Source of the DNA: Bryum argenteum
Taxonomy: Eukaryota; Streptophyta; Bryopsida; Bryales; Bryaceae
Reading direction: 5' to 3'
DNA: 64,000 nucleotides
NCBI GenBank assembly: GCA_037043015.1
Contig: CM073324.1
Location: forward strand, 17,202,597 to 17,266,596
The translations under genes were made by a program, and so were the position numbers. Position 1 is the stretch's first letter, and each line of letters begins with the position of its first letter. Of this stretch, positions 34,349-48,629 are shown piece by piece. The notes under the pieces were generated by a model that saw nothing but the letters and a program-made list of their open reading frames with translations, made no database searches and was not told the DNA's origin.

Positions 34349-34704
34349 GATAGATAGAGAGATAGATAGAAACTCTGGTCCTCTCTAAGGGGCCAACGTG
34401 AATGAAGTGTCTGTTCATAATGCTAATATCCCGATGGCCACCGGACAAGGGGAAATTAGAACAATACTACTTCCCCCTCTCGAGGGTAAACACTATAACT
34501 ACGCTAGTTTCTAGCACCTTGAAGATACTTGACATGGTATCTTCCCAAAGGGCTTTGAGGTACCCATACAACAAGGTCCAAGGACCTCCCACAATAGTTG
34601 GGTGGACTATAGTGGTGAGCACCACGCCGACATGGGGAATAAAACCCACGACCTCCTCATTGGGGGCCTAAGCCCTAACCACCAAGCCGAGGCTTGTGTT
34701 GCCT
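34349..34704 (-). mobile_element. tRNA-derived SINE, copy A
   Basis: Minus-strand copy of the family described at 53799. It begins next to GCACCACAAGCC-like sequence at 34704 and ends in a (TCTA)n tail, seen as GATA repeats at 34349-34370. Flanks CCCTTGAAC (34338-34346) and CCCCTGAAC (34706-34714) look like a target duplication with one mismatch. Confidence 0.75.
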
Positions 34705-35565
34705 TCCCCTGAACGAAGGTTGCTTGTAATGGCAAAGACATATTGTGGGTTTTATGGAATTTTAGGGGTTAACGCTAACTCTTTGTATGAGAGTACCAAG
34801 TTTAAAGTTTAGACAACAATATATTTACCTCAAAAGTACCCCTAACACAATGTATACAACCTCTCTTTCACCCAAAGAGAGCATGCTAGAGGATAACTCA
34901 TGTTCCTTAGTAATGATACCAAGAGCATGAGATCCAAAGTACAATTGCAAGTGAGGATGACTTCACTCTCTGTGTGTGTTTTGAAGCAAGTAGCATCCAA
35001 ATGAATCAACAAATCAGTTATAAGTGACATAGTATTATTTTTTGTATTGGTGCCATCTCCTACTAAGATACTTTTATAAATTAGTTTTTCATGACTGATG
35101 ATAGTTTTTATAAATGAATATTACATACTAGTCTTATAACATAAACATTTCCCATTTATTATCATTATAATACTAACTATATAACAACTCATTTCACTTG
35201 CATAGTTCGCCTTGAATCAAGAACATGCAAACATAATTTAGGAAGTAAATAACAATAGTATCATCAATTTCAATAAGGTTAATTGCCATCACCTTAGAAT
35301 ATACAAGATATTTATATTCATTCAAGACAACTTGACTCAATACAATGCTAAATTTCTCTTTGTTGTCATGCTCATCACATTAAAAAAATGCTAAATTTTC
35401 TCTTCATTGTAATGCTCATCACATATATCTCTTCCCTCCTAGGGATTGCAATCTTGTTACACTCATAAATCATGAGAAGTGATTTTATAATTATTCCTCA
35501 AGGAATGAATACCTAGTGTGTGTATGTACATTGATAAAAGTGATTCTTGGTACAAGTGATTTGGA
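34705..35565. other. AT-rich non-coding interval
   Basis: No supported feature. It should contain the 3' end of the minus-strand gene that stops at 35566. Confidence 0.4.
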
Positions 35566-37787
35566 TCAATGGCCAACATCATCCATCTCCATGTTTCTAT
35601 TGGCGACATATATTGATCTTGAAGGCTTCGGTTGGAAGGGGATCTCACATGGTGTATTAGGCATATGCAAGAAGATGTCATTTCGTGTCTTCCGAGTAGA
35701 CATGTATCGACAGCAACAAAAGATAAGAATCACAACGAATATGGATCCCAAACAAGCTACAGCAATGTAGGTGTAAAACAACGGCCTTCGAATTCCTGCC
35801 ATCAAATCAACTTTCTGATTAGTTTATCCAAATTTTCAACACAAACAAAACTTAGTTGAATATTACTTTCACAACAAGCAACCAAACAACCTCTTCAAAA
35901 ATGATAAAAAGTTGCCAATGTCATCAAATGAACTCATTTCTTACCACTACTACTGGAGCTTTGCAACAAAGATCGATGGTGAAGTAAATGACGGCGACTC
36001 AAATAAAGAGGCTCCGCTTGCTTCTCACTGCCATTGGTGGCAGAATAGAACGTTGGTTATCCAATTCATCGAATCTTTCAATGGGCTAGGATGTCAACCT
36101 TTTTTCTCTTAATACAAGCATCTTGTTAAGAGAGCACATGCAATATACTGCCAATTTAACGAGATTGAGGTTTCTATGCCATATTTAACTAAATTCGGAC
36201 TCATTCACGAATGCTGCACTACAGCAGATTCTGGAAATTTCAATTTGGATATATGACATCTATGTTGAATGCAAATTTACTTCGGAAAATTTGAATGTCT
36301 TTATGATCTCTGCAGATCCCCAGATTTACATTTTCATATTCAGAATATATCTTCTTCACATGGCCATGGGGGAGCCTCGATATGTTACTTCTGAACTGCT
36401 TTCAATCTAGAAATAGTACAATGTGTCATTTCTCACTCCATCGCATGTCATTGCAATTCAACAGATTTGCTGTTGAAATGGCTTGGATTCATCCAGGTTA
36501 TATCGAAAGAACATCAACAAGAGATCTTCGTAAGTTCTGAACTTACAGGCTTCGAAGCGGCTGAGCATCCAGGTCAACCACCAGATGTGGAGAATTCGAT
36601 GAGTACCTGGATTCTCAAAACATCCAACAAGAATACAATGTTATGTTTCAAATCAGGAACCATAAAGCTCATCCCATTCGGTTGTTACCTGTACCAAGAA
36701 GTCAACGGACAGTTTGATTGACAAGATTGTAAACCAAGAACATGTCATCTTCTTCGAGGTTTTCAGGTATTCATCGAAGCAGGAGATCCAAGTTCAGTTC
36801 AACTCTGAAATGTTCACCTACTGAGAATCTTACAGCTATGTCACCTTTCATGGATTGCATTTTCTGAACTAGCCAGTAATCAGAGGGCCCTCCGATTACT
36901 GTAAAGAGATAGAGAGTGATTGCTGAGAGTCTACTTACAGATGAGTGATGAGTCGGTATAGGTAACTTCTTTGCTTTGGAAGAATGGATGTCGACATGGT
37001 GTTTCCAGACACATCCCTGCGCCGAGACAGCAACGAATTCTCATCAGATATGTTGCATTTGTCCACTCATGAACTAAGAGGTATTCATACATCTCTCATT
37101 TTGCGATATGACATCCTCTCAGAATGTTTACATGGTACATGAAATCAGTGTGACCTAATTTTTCTCTCGTCTTATCCAGCCTCTCTCTTACATAAGTCTC
37201 CCTGTGCATCCTAAACAATATAATGATATATGACGGTCCTCACTTACAGAACTTACTGATCTCTTATTGCAGTCGGGGTGGCGCCGCTCAAATCTCGTCT
37301 GCATTCGACAAAAACCGAAAATTCAAAATGGTCATTCAGTTTGTGCGTGTTTCCAAGCTTGACGGTCAAATGGCCAGAGTAGTTAAAAACATGACGGGCT
37401 ACATAGATCTGAGGTTTTTAACTGCCATTGAAGCATGCACTATCGTGAAGTAATCTGGTGCAGGCTAGCTTACACAAAGGTCGAGGAAGGGTCCCCTCCA
37501 TTGTTCAAACTCCAGGGCGTTCCTCGCCATTCCCCTGGAAATGCGGCAACTGCAACTCATCTGCATCAGCTTAAGCTCTCTCCACTTCGTACATGCAGTC
37601 TAGCTATTATCATTTGCAGAGGCGACCGAATCCAGTATCTAGCTAAACGCGAGTAGAGGTGCCAGAAAACAAGCTCAAAGGGAGTAGTCGGTGTACCATG
37701 GTTTGCAAAGGCGCACGCCGAGCAAACGAGCAATATGAGAAGAGAGGGAAGCGCCATCGCCAAGATCGGGAATGCTTTTTGGACCAT
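35566..37787 (-). CDS. Probable small single-pass membrane protein, 7 exons, 219 aa
   Basis: Model in transcription order: 37787-37697, 37549-37474, 37298-37257, 37016-36939, 36606-36547, 36027-35945, 35795-35566. Every intron is GT-AG and the phases (1,2,2,2,2,1) keep one frame to the stop, 660 nt in all. Seen: an N-terminal signal peptide (MALPSLLILLVCSACAFA), an ectodomain of about 115 residues with no domain I recognise, a TM helix (IAVACLGSIFVVILIFCCC) and a 50-residue basic then Pro-rich tail ending MEMDDVGH. There is no kinase. The phase-2 exons recall LRR receptor genes but no LRR consensus is visible. End exons are the most reliable; internal exons are tentative and one may be missing between 36939 and 36606. 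Confidence 0.5.
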
Positions 37788-38806
37788 TCTAAGACTGCAA
37801 AGCGCGCATTGCCAGAGTCATTGTTGAGGAGTTGGACGAGACTAGGGGAGCTGCAGAAAGCCTGCAGAATAAGTGACAGTAGCTTGCGAGTAGCCGCACT
37901 TGAATCTGAGCCTCGTGGATCTTTTGGAGATTCAGGATTCGAGAATATTCATGTCAGATCCAGATTGGGAAATGCACTTCATGAAAGCCTTTCGAAGGAA
38001 TAAATGTGTTTCTTGTTTTAATTTTTTGAGGAATCTCTGCTGTCCATCTGTTTGCCTCTCATTGACTTGGATTGCTTGGTATTTTGAATAACAAGATGAT
38101 GATTCCATTCTTTACAGTAGAATGTAAGAAAATGGGAAACTCCAGTCTTATTTTGAGGGTACTTATTTTGAGGGTGTTGTGAGCATACTGTTTGTTCAAC
38201 CTATTCTTGGATATTTGTGTCTATTGGTCATTACATGTGTCGTGAGATCAGTAGATAGATAAGGTACAGGCACCTACAACGGAGAACTTAAGCATTTGAG
38301 CATGGAGTGGCTGTGATTATGAAGGGGCAGTTATTTCTCCTTTGTAGGGAAATAAGGTTCATGAAGAATGGAAATTTTTAATTTTTTTTTCAAGGAAATC
38401 TGAAATTACTACAAATTTTTGAGTCAAAAAGTAGCCCAGACACACAACCGCCATATAGCTTCACCCATTTCGGATAGGAATGAAAGCAGTGAAGGAAAAT
38501 CCATTGCTGAGAAACCATAACAGACATCATGCAAATGGAGCATGGAGAGAACCTAAAACGGACAAGTCTGGACCACAAAGCTAACTTAGAAGCCCCCAAT
38601 TCTAGCCATAGCCATATTTCTGTATTTGGTAATTAGCAATTTCTGTATTTGAGTGCACCAGTTTCGGCTACCTCCCCTCCACTATGAGATCATGCACCGC
38701 ACTCTTGACGGATAAAATTATCTCTTTTTGGTTCAGCCATGCACGGCAAAGAGAAAACCTACTTACCGGTCATGGGGGTGCTAACTGGTATGGGTGTCTG
38801 TACCTT
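37788..38806. other. Non-coding interval upstream of the membrane protein gene
   Basis: The promoter of the minus-strand gene should lie in the first few hundred bases. No other gene or element is supported. Confidence 0.4.
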
Positions 38807-39163
38807 AGATAGATAGAAACTCGGGTCCCTTTCTAAGGGGCCGGCGTGAATGAAGTGTCCGTTTGTAATGCTAATATCCCGATGGCCACCGGATAAGGGG
38901 AACTTGGAACAATACTACTTCCCCCTCTCGAGGGTGAACACTATAACTACGCTAGTTTCTAACCTAGTTACTAATGCCTTGGAGATACTAGACATAGTAT
39001 CCCCCCAAAGGGCTTTGAGGTACCCATACAACAAGGTCCAAAGACCCCCCACAATAGTTGGGTGGACTATAGTGGTGAGCACCACGCCGGCGTGGGGAAT
39101 AGAACCCACGACCTCCTCATTGGGGCCTAAGCCCTAACCACCAAACCAAGCCTTGTGGTGCCT
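38807..39163 (-). mobile_element. tRNA-derived SINE, copy B
   Basis: Full-length minus-strand copy, closely matching copy C (53799-54167). The (TCTA)n tail appears as AGATAGATAG at 38807 and the tRNA-like head ends at 39163. I could not find a convincing target duplication. Confidence 0.75.
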
Positions 39164-42389
<3,226 letters not shown>

Positions 42390-42634
42390 GGCTACTTTAT
42401 ACGTAGGGCCGAATTAAGAGCCGGCCCAAATTCTTCAAATTCCACCAATAGGATGGCACATTTCTTTCAAATCGGGCCCAAGCGCTTTATACTAAGGCCT
42501 GACCAAAACTTCAAGTTATTCTATGTGGCATCCTATGTGGCACTCTTTTGGCGCCAAGAGTGTTTGTTTTGAGAGGTGCACCTGAAGTGTGTAACAAAGT
42601 GAGGCATGGCGTGTACACGAGAGTCATGTATTAA

Positions 42635-42868
42635 CCCTTAAACGTCTTATCTTTCCTGATACCACACCCAAAATCTCTTTTAAACTCCATTTTTAGCATT
42701 ATTCTATTTTTAATTTGCTTGAGCTCTATTCTAAGAAAGTATAGATCTCTTTAAGGTGCTCAGTTTGGAATTCTAAAAATTCCGTTTGGTATAATGGAGT
42801 GTAAGTTATGAGCAAGATTCTCTCAAAAAAAATACCCAACCCCTCGGGCTGGGTCTGACGTTTAAGGG
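42635..42868. mobile_element. MITE with TTAA target duplication
   Basis: 234 bp with perfect 12-bp termini CCCTTAAACGTC. It is flanked by TTAA at 42631-42634 and 42869-42872. The homologous place in the trihelix locus (near 62430) reads GAATTAATACC with a single TTAA, an empty site that proves the boundaries. Confidence 0.88.
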
Positions 42869-42872
42869 TTAA

Positions 42873-43111
42873 TACCACTCCACGCGTTGCCCTGCACAAC
42901 AGTCTTTGCAATTTCTGTGCCAAGCAGTAGCGCAATAGTATATCAATCAACGTCCGCGGGTGCAATGTTGGGGCACACACAAAATTATGCAGTCGGTAAC
43001 CTATCGCCGGAGAATGGGTCGAATGAATGTGATGCAGTGCCGTGTCCGATGAGTACCGAAGGCATGAAAGGCAGCAGGAAAAGGAGAAGGGACTGGACAA
43101 AGGAGGAGACT
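42873..43111 (+). pseudogene. Captured fragment of trihelix gene
   Basis: Parallels 62440-62675. The coding part reads GSNECDAVPCPMSTEGMKG then the start of the trihelix domain (RDWTKEET), where it is cut off by the next TIR element. The first two thirds correspond to the intron end, which has diverged. It carries no complete domain. Confidence 0.8.
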
Positions 43112-43418
43112 GGCCACTTTATATTAGGGCCCATTTCTTGGGCCCGTTTCCAAACCCTAGGCATCAACCAATGAGAATGCTTAAATTGCCCAAATGGGCC
43201 CTATGAGGCTTTATATTAGGAGTCGACCCACTTCTCCATAGCTTATGTGGCAGGTGACATGGCAGCTTTTTGGAGGAAAAGTTTTGGGCCCAAGTCAAAG
43301 AATTGGGTCTACAACATTTGGAGACCCACTTCACTTCTTCGGCCCATTTGGGCAATCTAAGCATTCTCACTGGTTGATGCCTAGGGTTTAGAAACAGGCC
43401 CTAGAATATAAAGTGGCC
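43112..43418. mobile_element. Inner MITE with about 80-bp inverted arms
   Basis: The left arm 43112-43200 and right arm 43341-43418 are near-perfect inverted copies (GGCCACTTTATATT, then GGGCC, AAACCCTAGGCATCAACCA, AATGCTTA and TTGCCCAAATGGGCC). The loop is about 140 bp. The outer end of the right arm is multiplied into an 18-bp tandem repeat. Confidence 0.8.
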
Positions 43419-43482
43419 CTAGAATATAAAGTGGCCCTAGAATATAAAGTGGCCCTAGAATATAAAGTGGCCCTAGAATATA
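43399..43482. repeat. 18-bp tandem repeat made of the MITE terminus
   Basis: CCCTAGAATATAAAGTGG is repeated four times from 43399 to 43470, with a partial fifth copy. The unit equals the terminal bases of the adjacent inverted arm. Confidence 0.92.
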
Positions 43483-43705
43483 TAGGGTCAGGGTAAACCT
43501 TGTCCCAATTGCATTGCTTGGGCCCAAACATTTTGGCGCCAAAACCGTGCCACATAGGATGCCACATAGGATAAATTGAAGTTCCGGTCGGGCCCTAGTG
43601 TAAAGCCCTTGGGCCCAATTTGAAAGAATTGAGCCATCTTATTGGTCGAAATTTGAAGAATTCGGGCCGGCCCTCAATCCGGCCCCAAGTATAAAGTGGC
43701 CATCA

Positions 43706-44940
43706 GTGACCTCTAAACATTCCCAATGTTGTTTTTCTACATTATGGATGAAGGGCAAAAACTTTGAAGAGCCATAGTTTCTTCATCCAAATTCCATTTT
43801 TTAACGAAATCAATTATGTTTGGTCCCAAATGAAGTCTTGTTCGTATGGAAGAAATTCAACCCCATACATTGAAGTTTGAATCGATGGCATGCATTTTGG
43901 TGAAGGAGATGTCTAGTTCCTTTTAGAATCTTCTGGAAACTCCTAGTAGTTGGTGATGTTTTGATTGCAATAAGTATATTGATAGCAATTTCACTTCAAA
44001 GTGAAAATGTTGAGATTTTGTGATCTTATTTGCTTTTAAGATCTTATTTGCTTTTGTCTTCTACTAAAGAGCCATACCATTTAGGGGTTGAAATGGGTGT
44101 TTCGAAACTAGAATAGCAAGATGGTTTTGCAGGTGAAGAAAATAAAAGTTGCTCTTGTATTTGTATAGCTTTTACATTTTTATATTAGGTAAAAGCTCAA
44201 GTAGTTCATATAAAATTTCTTGTTTTTCTCAATCATTTTGGTATGGTTGGAATCTATAGACTTTATTTGCAAATTGTATTTAGATGATAGTTGATAGTAT
44301 ATCACAACAAACTATAGAGTTTTGATTTTTGAAAGACGTCCATATAGTCAAAAGTTTTTTATTAATGTTTTAAAGAGTAAAATATAATCTTTGTGATTAC
44401 CTTGCCACGTACATTCCAAATCATGGCAACCTGATTTAGTTTACCAAATAATAGCTTTTGGAGTACATATAGACTACACACTTTTTTGTAGGTATATCTC
44501 TTTTATAAGCATTTATTTATTGTTGGATTATAGCTCATAAAGAGCTCATCTTATTTTTAGCCCAAAACACATTTTCAAATAAAGTGTCGTAGATAAAAAT
44601 AAAGATAAGCTATTCAGGTCCCAACCGTACAAGTTGTAAGAGAGTTGTTGTAGGTCATGTGTACCAAAAATTGAGTCATTAGGACTCATAGATTGCAAGA
44701 TTGTAACTTATAAATGTGCAAAATAGGCTACAACATTTCATCATTTTCACTTTTGGGTCATAATCCTACCAACAAAGCTACTCCAATAAAAAACTATACA
44801 ACTAGAAAGTTATTTACGTTTATCTTAATATATTCCCTTTTTACCAAAAAAATCTTCATCAAAACTTCATGGCTCAAAATGAAGCGTTGCAATGGTGAAA
44901 ACTGCCAAGAAAATTACAAAGAAAAAATAGTTTAAACCTT
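43706..44940. repeat. Dispersed 1.2-kb foldback-like repeat, copy 1
   Basis: Aligns phrase by phrase with 57950-59140 (CTCTAAACATTCCCAATG start, ATTTAGGGGTT in the middle, AAAACTTC-TGGCTCAAAATGAAGC near the end). Its two ends resemble opposite orientations of the 13563-14535 family, so it is probably a foldback derivative. Non-coding. Confidence 0.65.
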
Positions 44941-46049
44941 AGAAGGTTTACTTTTCATTGTGATAACATCATTGCAAATCTTACACCAAAAGTATTTGGA
45001 TCCAAAATCTTCAACTAGAAAGTTGATAAATTTCATCTTAAGATTATTATCATGTAAAAATCAATTCATCAAAAACTACTTTTTGTTTCACATAAATTGG
45101 CTCGCAATGGTAAAACATGCCTAACGTTTGAAAACCCAAAACCAATTTAAGCTGCCTTCACCAAAGGAAGGAGGACTGATTGACATCATGAACGTTCAAG
45201 TCGATTAGAGTGCAAGCAATCCCAACAGTGAAAAGATAAAGGAAGAAGTAGTCATCACCGTCAAGCATCGACAAACAGGGACCCAGTAACTCGACACAGT
45301 CCCAAAGCTGCAATTGTGCTGAAGAAGAATCCGAATAGAATTGATATGGAACGTGACTGAAGAGTGCAGGGCCGAAATTGCACGGTGGGGAAAAAGTGCC
45401 GAAACTGGAATGTGCAAGATTATTTGGGATTGAAGTACAGCCAACGGTTGGTTGTGTGAAGCTGAGGCTGGAACGAAGTGCATGAAATTAGCAGATTGAC
45501 GGAACCTAGAGAGTGAGCATTGGTCATCGAGAATCGAGTGAAGATGGTTATCAGAAGATGTGATCGAAGCTGCTGATTGGATGTCATGCTCGGGTGCCAA
45601 AATTGAAGTGGCGTTTGCTAATCAAAGCGAGCAACAGCTGCAGCAGGAACGAACGAGGAAAGGGGTCGAGCTGTTTGGAGGAGTTTGTGCCTGCAGATCA
45701 AACTGAGCAGGATTGATCAAGAGTTAAGTGATTTCCTCAAGGTCGCAGATTCGGTGGGTGTTGTGAGCAATTGAACAAGACCGGGTATTCATTCTTCTCA
45801 TCAGCAGTGCTGGAGTATCGATTGATTGCGAAGCAGGTGCAGGTTGGAGTTACATGCTGTAGATGGATTAGAAGTTTGAAATCTTTTTGTATAAACTTGA
45901 TCATAAGCTGTATAGCTTGAGTATTGCATTGCATCTGATTGTACATGGATTGGGTAAGAAATGAATCAAATTGGGTCGGAATTTGAAAGAGTTTCACTCG
46001 TCGAAGTATTTCGGTGAAATTAGGGATTCCTGTCTGCGACTGCTGAAAA
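44941..46049. other. Unassigned interval
   Basis: Higher in GC than its surroundings from about 45130 to 45830. A long open frame on the minus strand (45205-45600) has no domain, no splice context and Ser/His-rich composition; I do not call it a gene. Confidence 0.35.
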
Positions 46050-46195
46050 TCGCACGGCCATAGGGCCTCCTTCGGACGGCAGTAGGGTCTGCTTGTCCAC
46101 GGCTTTAGGACTTATTTGCATGGCAATAGGTCACAGTGCACGGCCATAGGGTCTGGAGTCCGCAGCTTTGGGTTAAATCGCGTGGTAATAGACTG
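46050..46195. repeat. Degenerate minisatellite, about 21-bp period
   Basis: Seven diverged units centred on GCACGGCCATAGGGTCTG-like sequence (near 46053, 46075, 46098, 46119, 46138, 46159, 46180). Confidence 0.6.
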
Positions 46196-46507
46196 CCGGT
46201 TTAAATGCAGATTCAAATTCTTTTTATACTTTGATTGAGTATAAATCAAAATCCGTACGGTCAAAAATTGTGAAAGTCAACATACAAACTAATTGGACAG
46301 CTCTAAGCAAGATCTTACGGTTGGATTTTCCAAATGCAACTCTAAAATTGGAAGATCAATTTCCAAAATACCCCAATTAGACAAGTTTGTTCGAAATTTG
46401 TTTGAAAACTAAGTGTTGAGTTTTGAGTTTGCCTTTGGTTTTGGAGTAAGTAATAGGATTATTTAAAGAATTTGAATAATAAGACCGAAATTTGAAGTTG
46501 AGTGAGA

Positions 46508-46924
46508 CCTATTGACATAAATTTTAGGGTAAGTCCCTGGGTTTGGGGTTGACATTTTTGATTTTGATATTCTTGGAATTTTAAATTGTTATTGAGTGTT
46601 TGAACAGGAGATTGAGCGGAGTGTGTGTTTGTGCAGGGCATAATTGCATACATACTGCATGTGTACAAGACCTATTGACCTGAGCGGATTGGCGAGTTGC
46701 ACAGAGGTAGGCAGATTCTATATCATACCTTGCATCTGGATCTATTGACAAAACTGTTCGCTAGGCATTGTGTAAATAGTATCGGATGTAATATACTGGG
46801 ACTGGACCTATTGACTAAATATTTATGTGTATTATTTCAAAGTATTATATCGGCATTTTGACTAGGTGATAGTCTGCATTTGGGTCTATTGACATAACCT
46901 GAACTATTGACCAGAACTATTGAC
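46508..46924. repeat. Dispersed short motif CTATTGAC
   Basis: Seven copies of CTATTGAC in 417 bp, near 46509, 46672, 46742, 46808, 46886, 46904 and 46917. Each has a different flank except for a recurrent GGACC or GGTCT before it. Confidence 0.7.
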
Positions 46925-47169
46925 CTCCCATAGAATCCTAGATAGGACTGGGACAACATCGTGTCTAGTGCATTGGTAACGGACTGGCAACCAAATTGAG
47001 TGATCCCTGGGTTTAAGAGTGAATCGTCGCGAGACGAGCCCTCAGGTACGTTTATACATAGTTACACTTATACCGCGAATACATGTGACCTTAGTCACAA
47101 TACGACAGACTACTTTGTTTTTCCACCGTTGAACCACACTATACTGTAAGTAGTTTAGATTAGGGTAAA

Positions 47170-47570
47170 ACCCCTACCACATGGCGGGTACCGCGGGGGT
47201 AGGGCGGGTACCGCGGGGGTAGGGCGGATACCGGGGGGTAGGGCGGGTACCGGGGGGGTAGGGCGGATACCGGGGGGTAGGGCGGGTACTGGGGGGTAGG
47301 GCGGGTACCGGGAGGGTAGGGCGGAGATGGTAAGGGGGAATGAGGGGAGTGAGGGTGAGAGAGGTGAGGGGGTGAAGATGAGGGGGGTGGGGTGAGGGGG
47401 GGTGGTATGAGGGGGAGTAAAGATGAGGGGGGGTGGTGTGAGGGGGGGTAAAGATGAGGGGGGGTGAGGTTGAGGGGGGGGTGAGGATGAGGGGGCGGGT
47501 GAGGAGGGAGGAGAAAAGAAGAAAGGGAGGAGTGGGGAGAGAAGGAGAGAGAAGGGGAGGAAGTGGAAGA
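47170..47570. repeat. G-rich minisatellite block 1
   Basis: Units such as GGTAGGGCGGGTACCGGGG, followed by GATGAGGGGGGGTGAGG variants. Long G runs make G-quadruplexes likely on this strand. Pro-rich open frames on the other strand are compositional artefacts. Confidence 0.9.
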
Positions 47571-47619
47571 GGAGTAGAATGATGGTCAATCCAATCATTG
47601 GAAATCCAAACATTCCCTC

Positions 47620-47680
47620 ACTTTATCCGGGATACTCCAAATCCCGGCTTTAATGAGGGAATGTTTAAATTTGTTTGTCC
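47620..47680. repeat. Imperfect palindrome ending block 1
   Basis: ACATTCCCTCACTTTATCCG pairs with the reversed arm ending TGAGGGAATGTTT around a CCAAATCCC centre. A related palindrome closes block 2 near 48358-48412, so block plus palindrome was duplicated as a unit. Confidence 0.6.
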
Positions 47681-47764
47681 CATTAATGATGCTTGTTTGC
47701 AAAACACAAGATTGGTAAGAGAGATGGCAAATGTTTTTCAAAACTACGTGGGGTGGGTGAGAGG

Positions 47765-48320
47765 AAGGGGCGGGTTACGGTGGGGGGGCGGATTACGGGG
47801 GAGGGGCGGATTACGGGGGCGGATTACGGGGGCGGATTACGGGGAGGGGCGGATTACGGGGCGGATTACGGGAGGGCGGATTACGGTGGGGAAGGCGGGT
47901 ACCATGGGGGAGGTGGGACGGGTACCATGGGGGTAGGGCGGGTACCATGGGGAGTAGGGCGGGTGCCGGGAGGGGGTAGGGTGGAGTGCCGGAGGGGGGT
48001 ATGGCGGGTACCGGGAGGGGGGGTAGGGCGGGTACCACGGGGGGTAGTGAGGAGATGGTAAGGGGGAATGAGGGGAGTGAGGGTGAGGGGGTGAGGGAAG
48101 TGAGGAGGGGTGAGGATGAGGGTGGGGTGGGGTGAGGGGGGGGGGTAAAGATGAGGGGGGGTAAAGATGAGGGGGGGGGGTGAAGATGAGGGGGGGTGTG
48201 AGGATGAGGGGGGGATGAGGATGAGGGGGGGTGAGGTTGAGGGGGGGGTGAGGATGAGGGGGTGGTGAGGATGAGGGGGGGGGGTGAGGTTGAGGGGGGT
48301 GAGGGAATAGAAGAGGAGGG
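47765..48320. repeat. G-rich minisatellite block 2
   Basis: Starts with GGCGGATTACGGGG units, passes to GGTACCATGGGGGTAGGGCG and then GATGAGGGGGGG units. Same order and 3' palindrome as block 1, so a tandem duplication with divergence. Confidence 0.9.
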
Positions 48321-48629
48321 AAGGGAAGGCATACTCAATACAATCGTAGAAAAGTCAAACATTCCCCCCACTATATCCGGGAAAGTCCAAATCTCGACTT
48401 TAGTGAGGAATGTTTGGACTTCATTACCTTAAAAATACCCGATAGGTGAAAGAAGGAGCCAAGGGGGATCCAAGGAAAGAGAGAAATGAAGTTTCCGTAT
48501 TTCCCCCTCTTATTCAAAATTGCCCCACTACAAACCAATTCCCGCCTCTATTTCAAAGTCGAGCTACCACATCCCAAAAAAAATGATATTCTTAAACTGT
48601 GTGCTATTTTTCTCCAATCCCACCTTCTA

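Larger units (their letters stand above)
42390..43701. mobile_element. Gene-capturing TIR element (Pack-MITE-like)
   Basis: Long inverted arms, about 165 bp each (42390-42555 and 43535-43701). The outer ends read GGCTACTTTATAC and, from the other strand, GGCCACTTTATAC, and the arms share the GGCGCC, GCCACATAGGATG and GGGCCGG blocks. The interior 42560-43111 matches the trihelix locus 62350-62675, i.e. the end of intron 1 and start of exon 2. It is itself invaded by a TTAA-flanked MITE and a second TIR element. I found no clear target duplication. Confidence 0.75.

Noticed and set aside
45205-45600. 131-codon minus-strand frame as a gene
   Set aside because: No homology recognised, no splice or promoter context, low-complexity composition.
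47155-48371. Long Pro-rich open frames on either strand of the G-rich blocks
   Set aside because: Compositional artefacts of C/G-run minisatellites; no start context, splice sites or domain.
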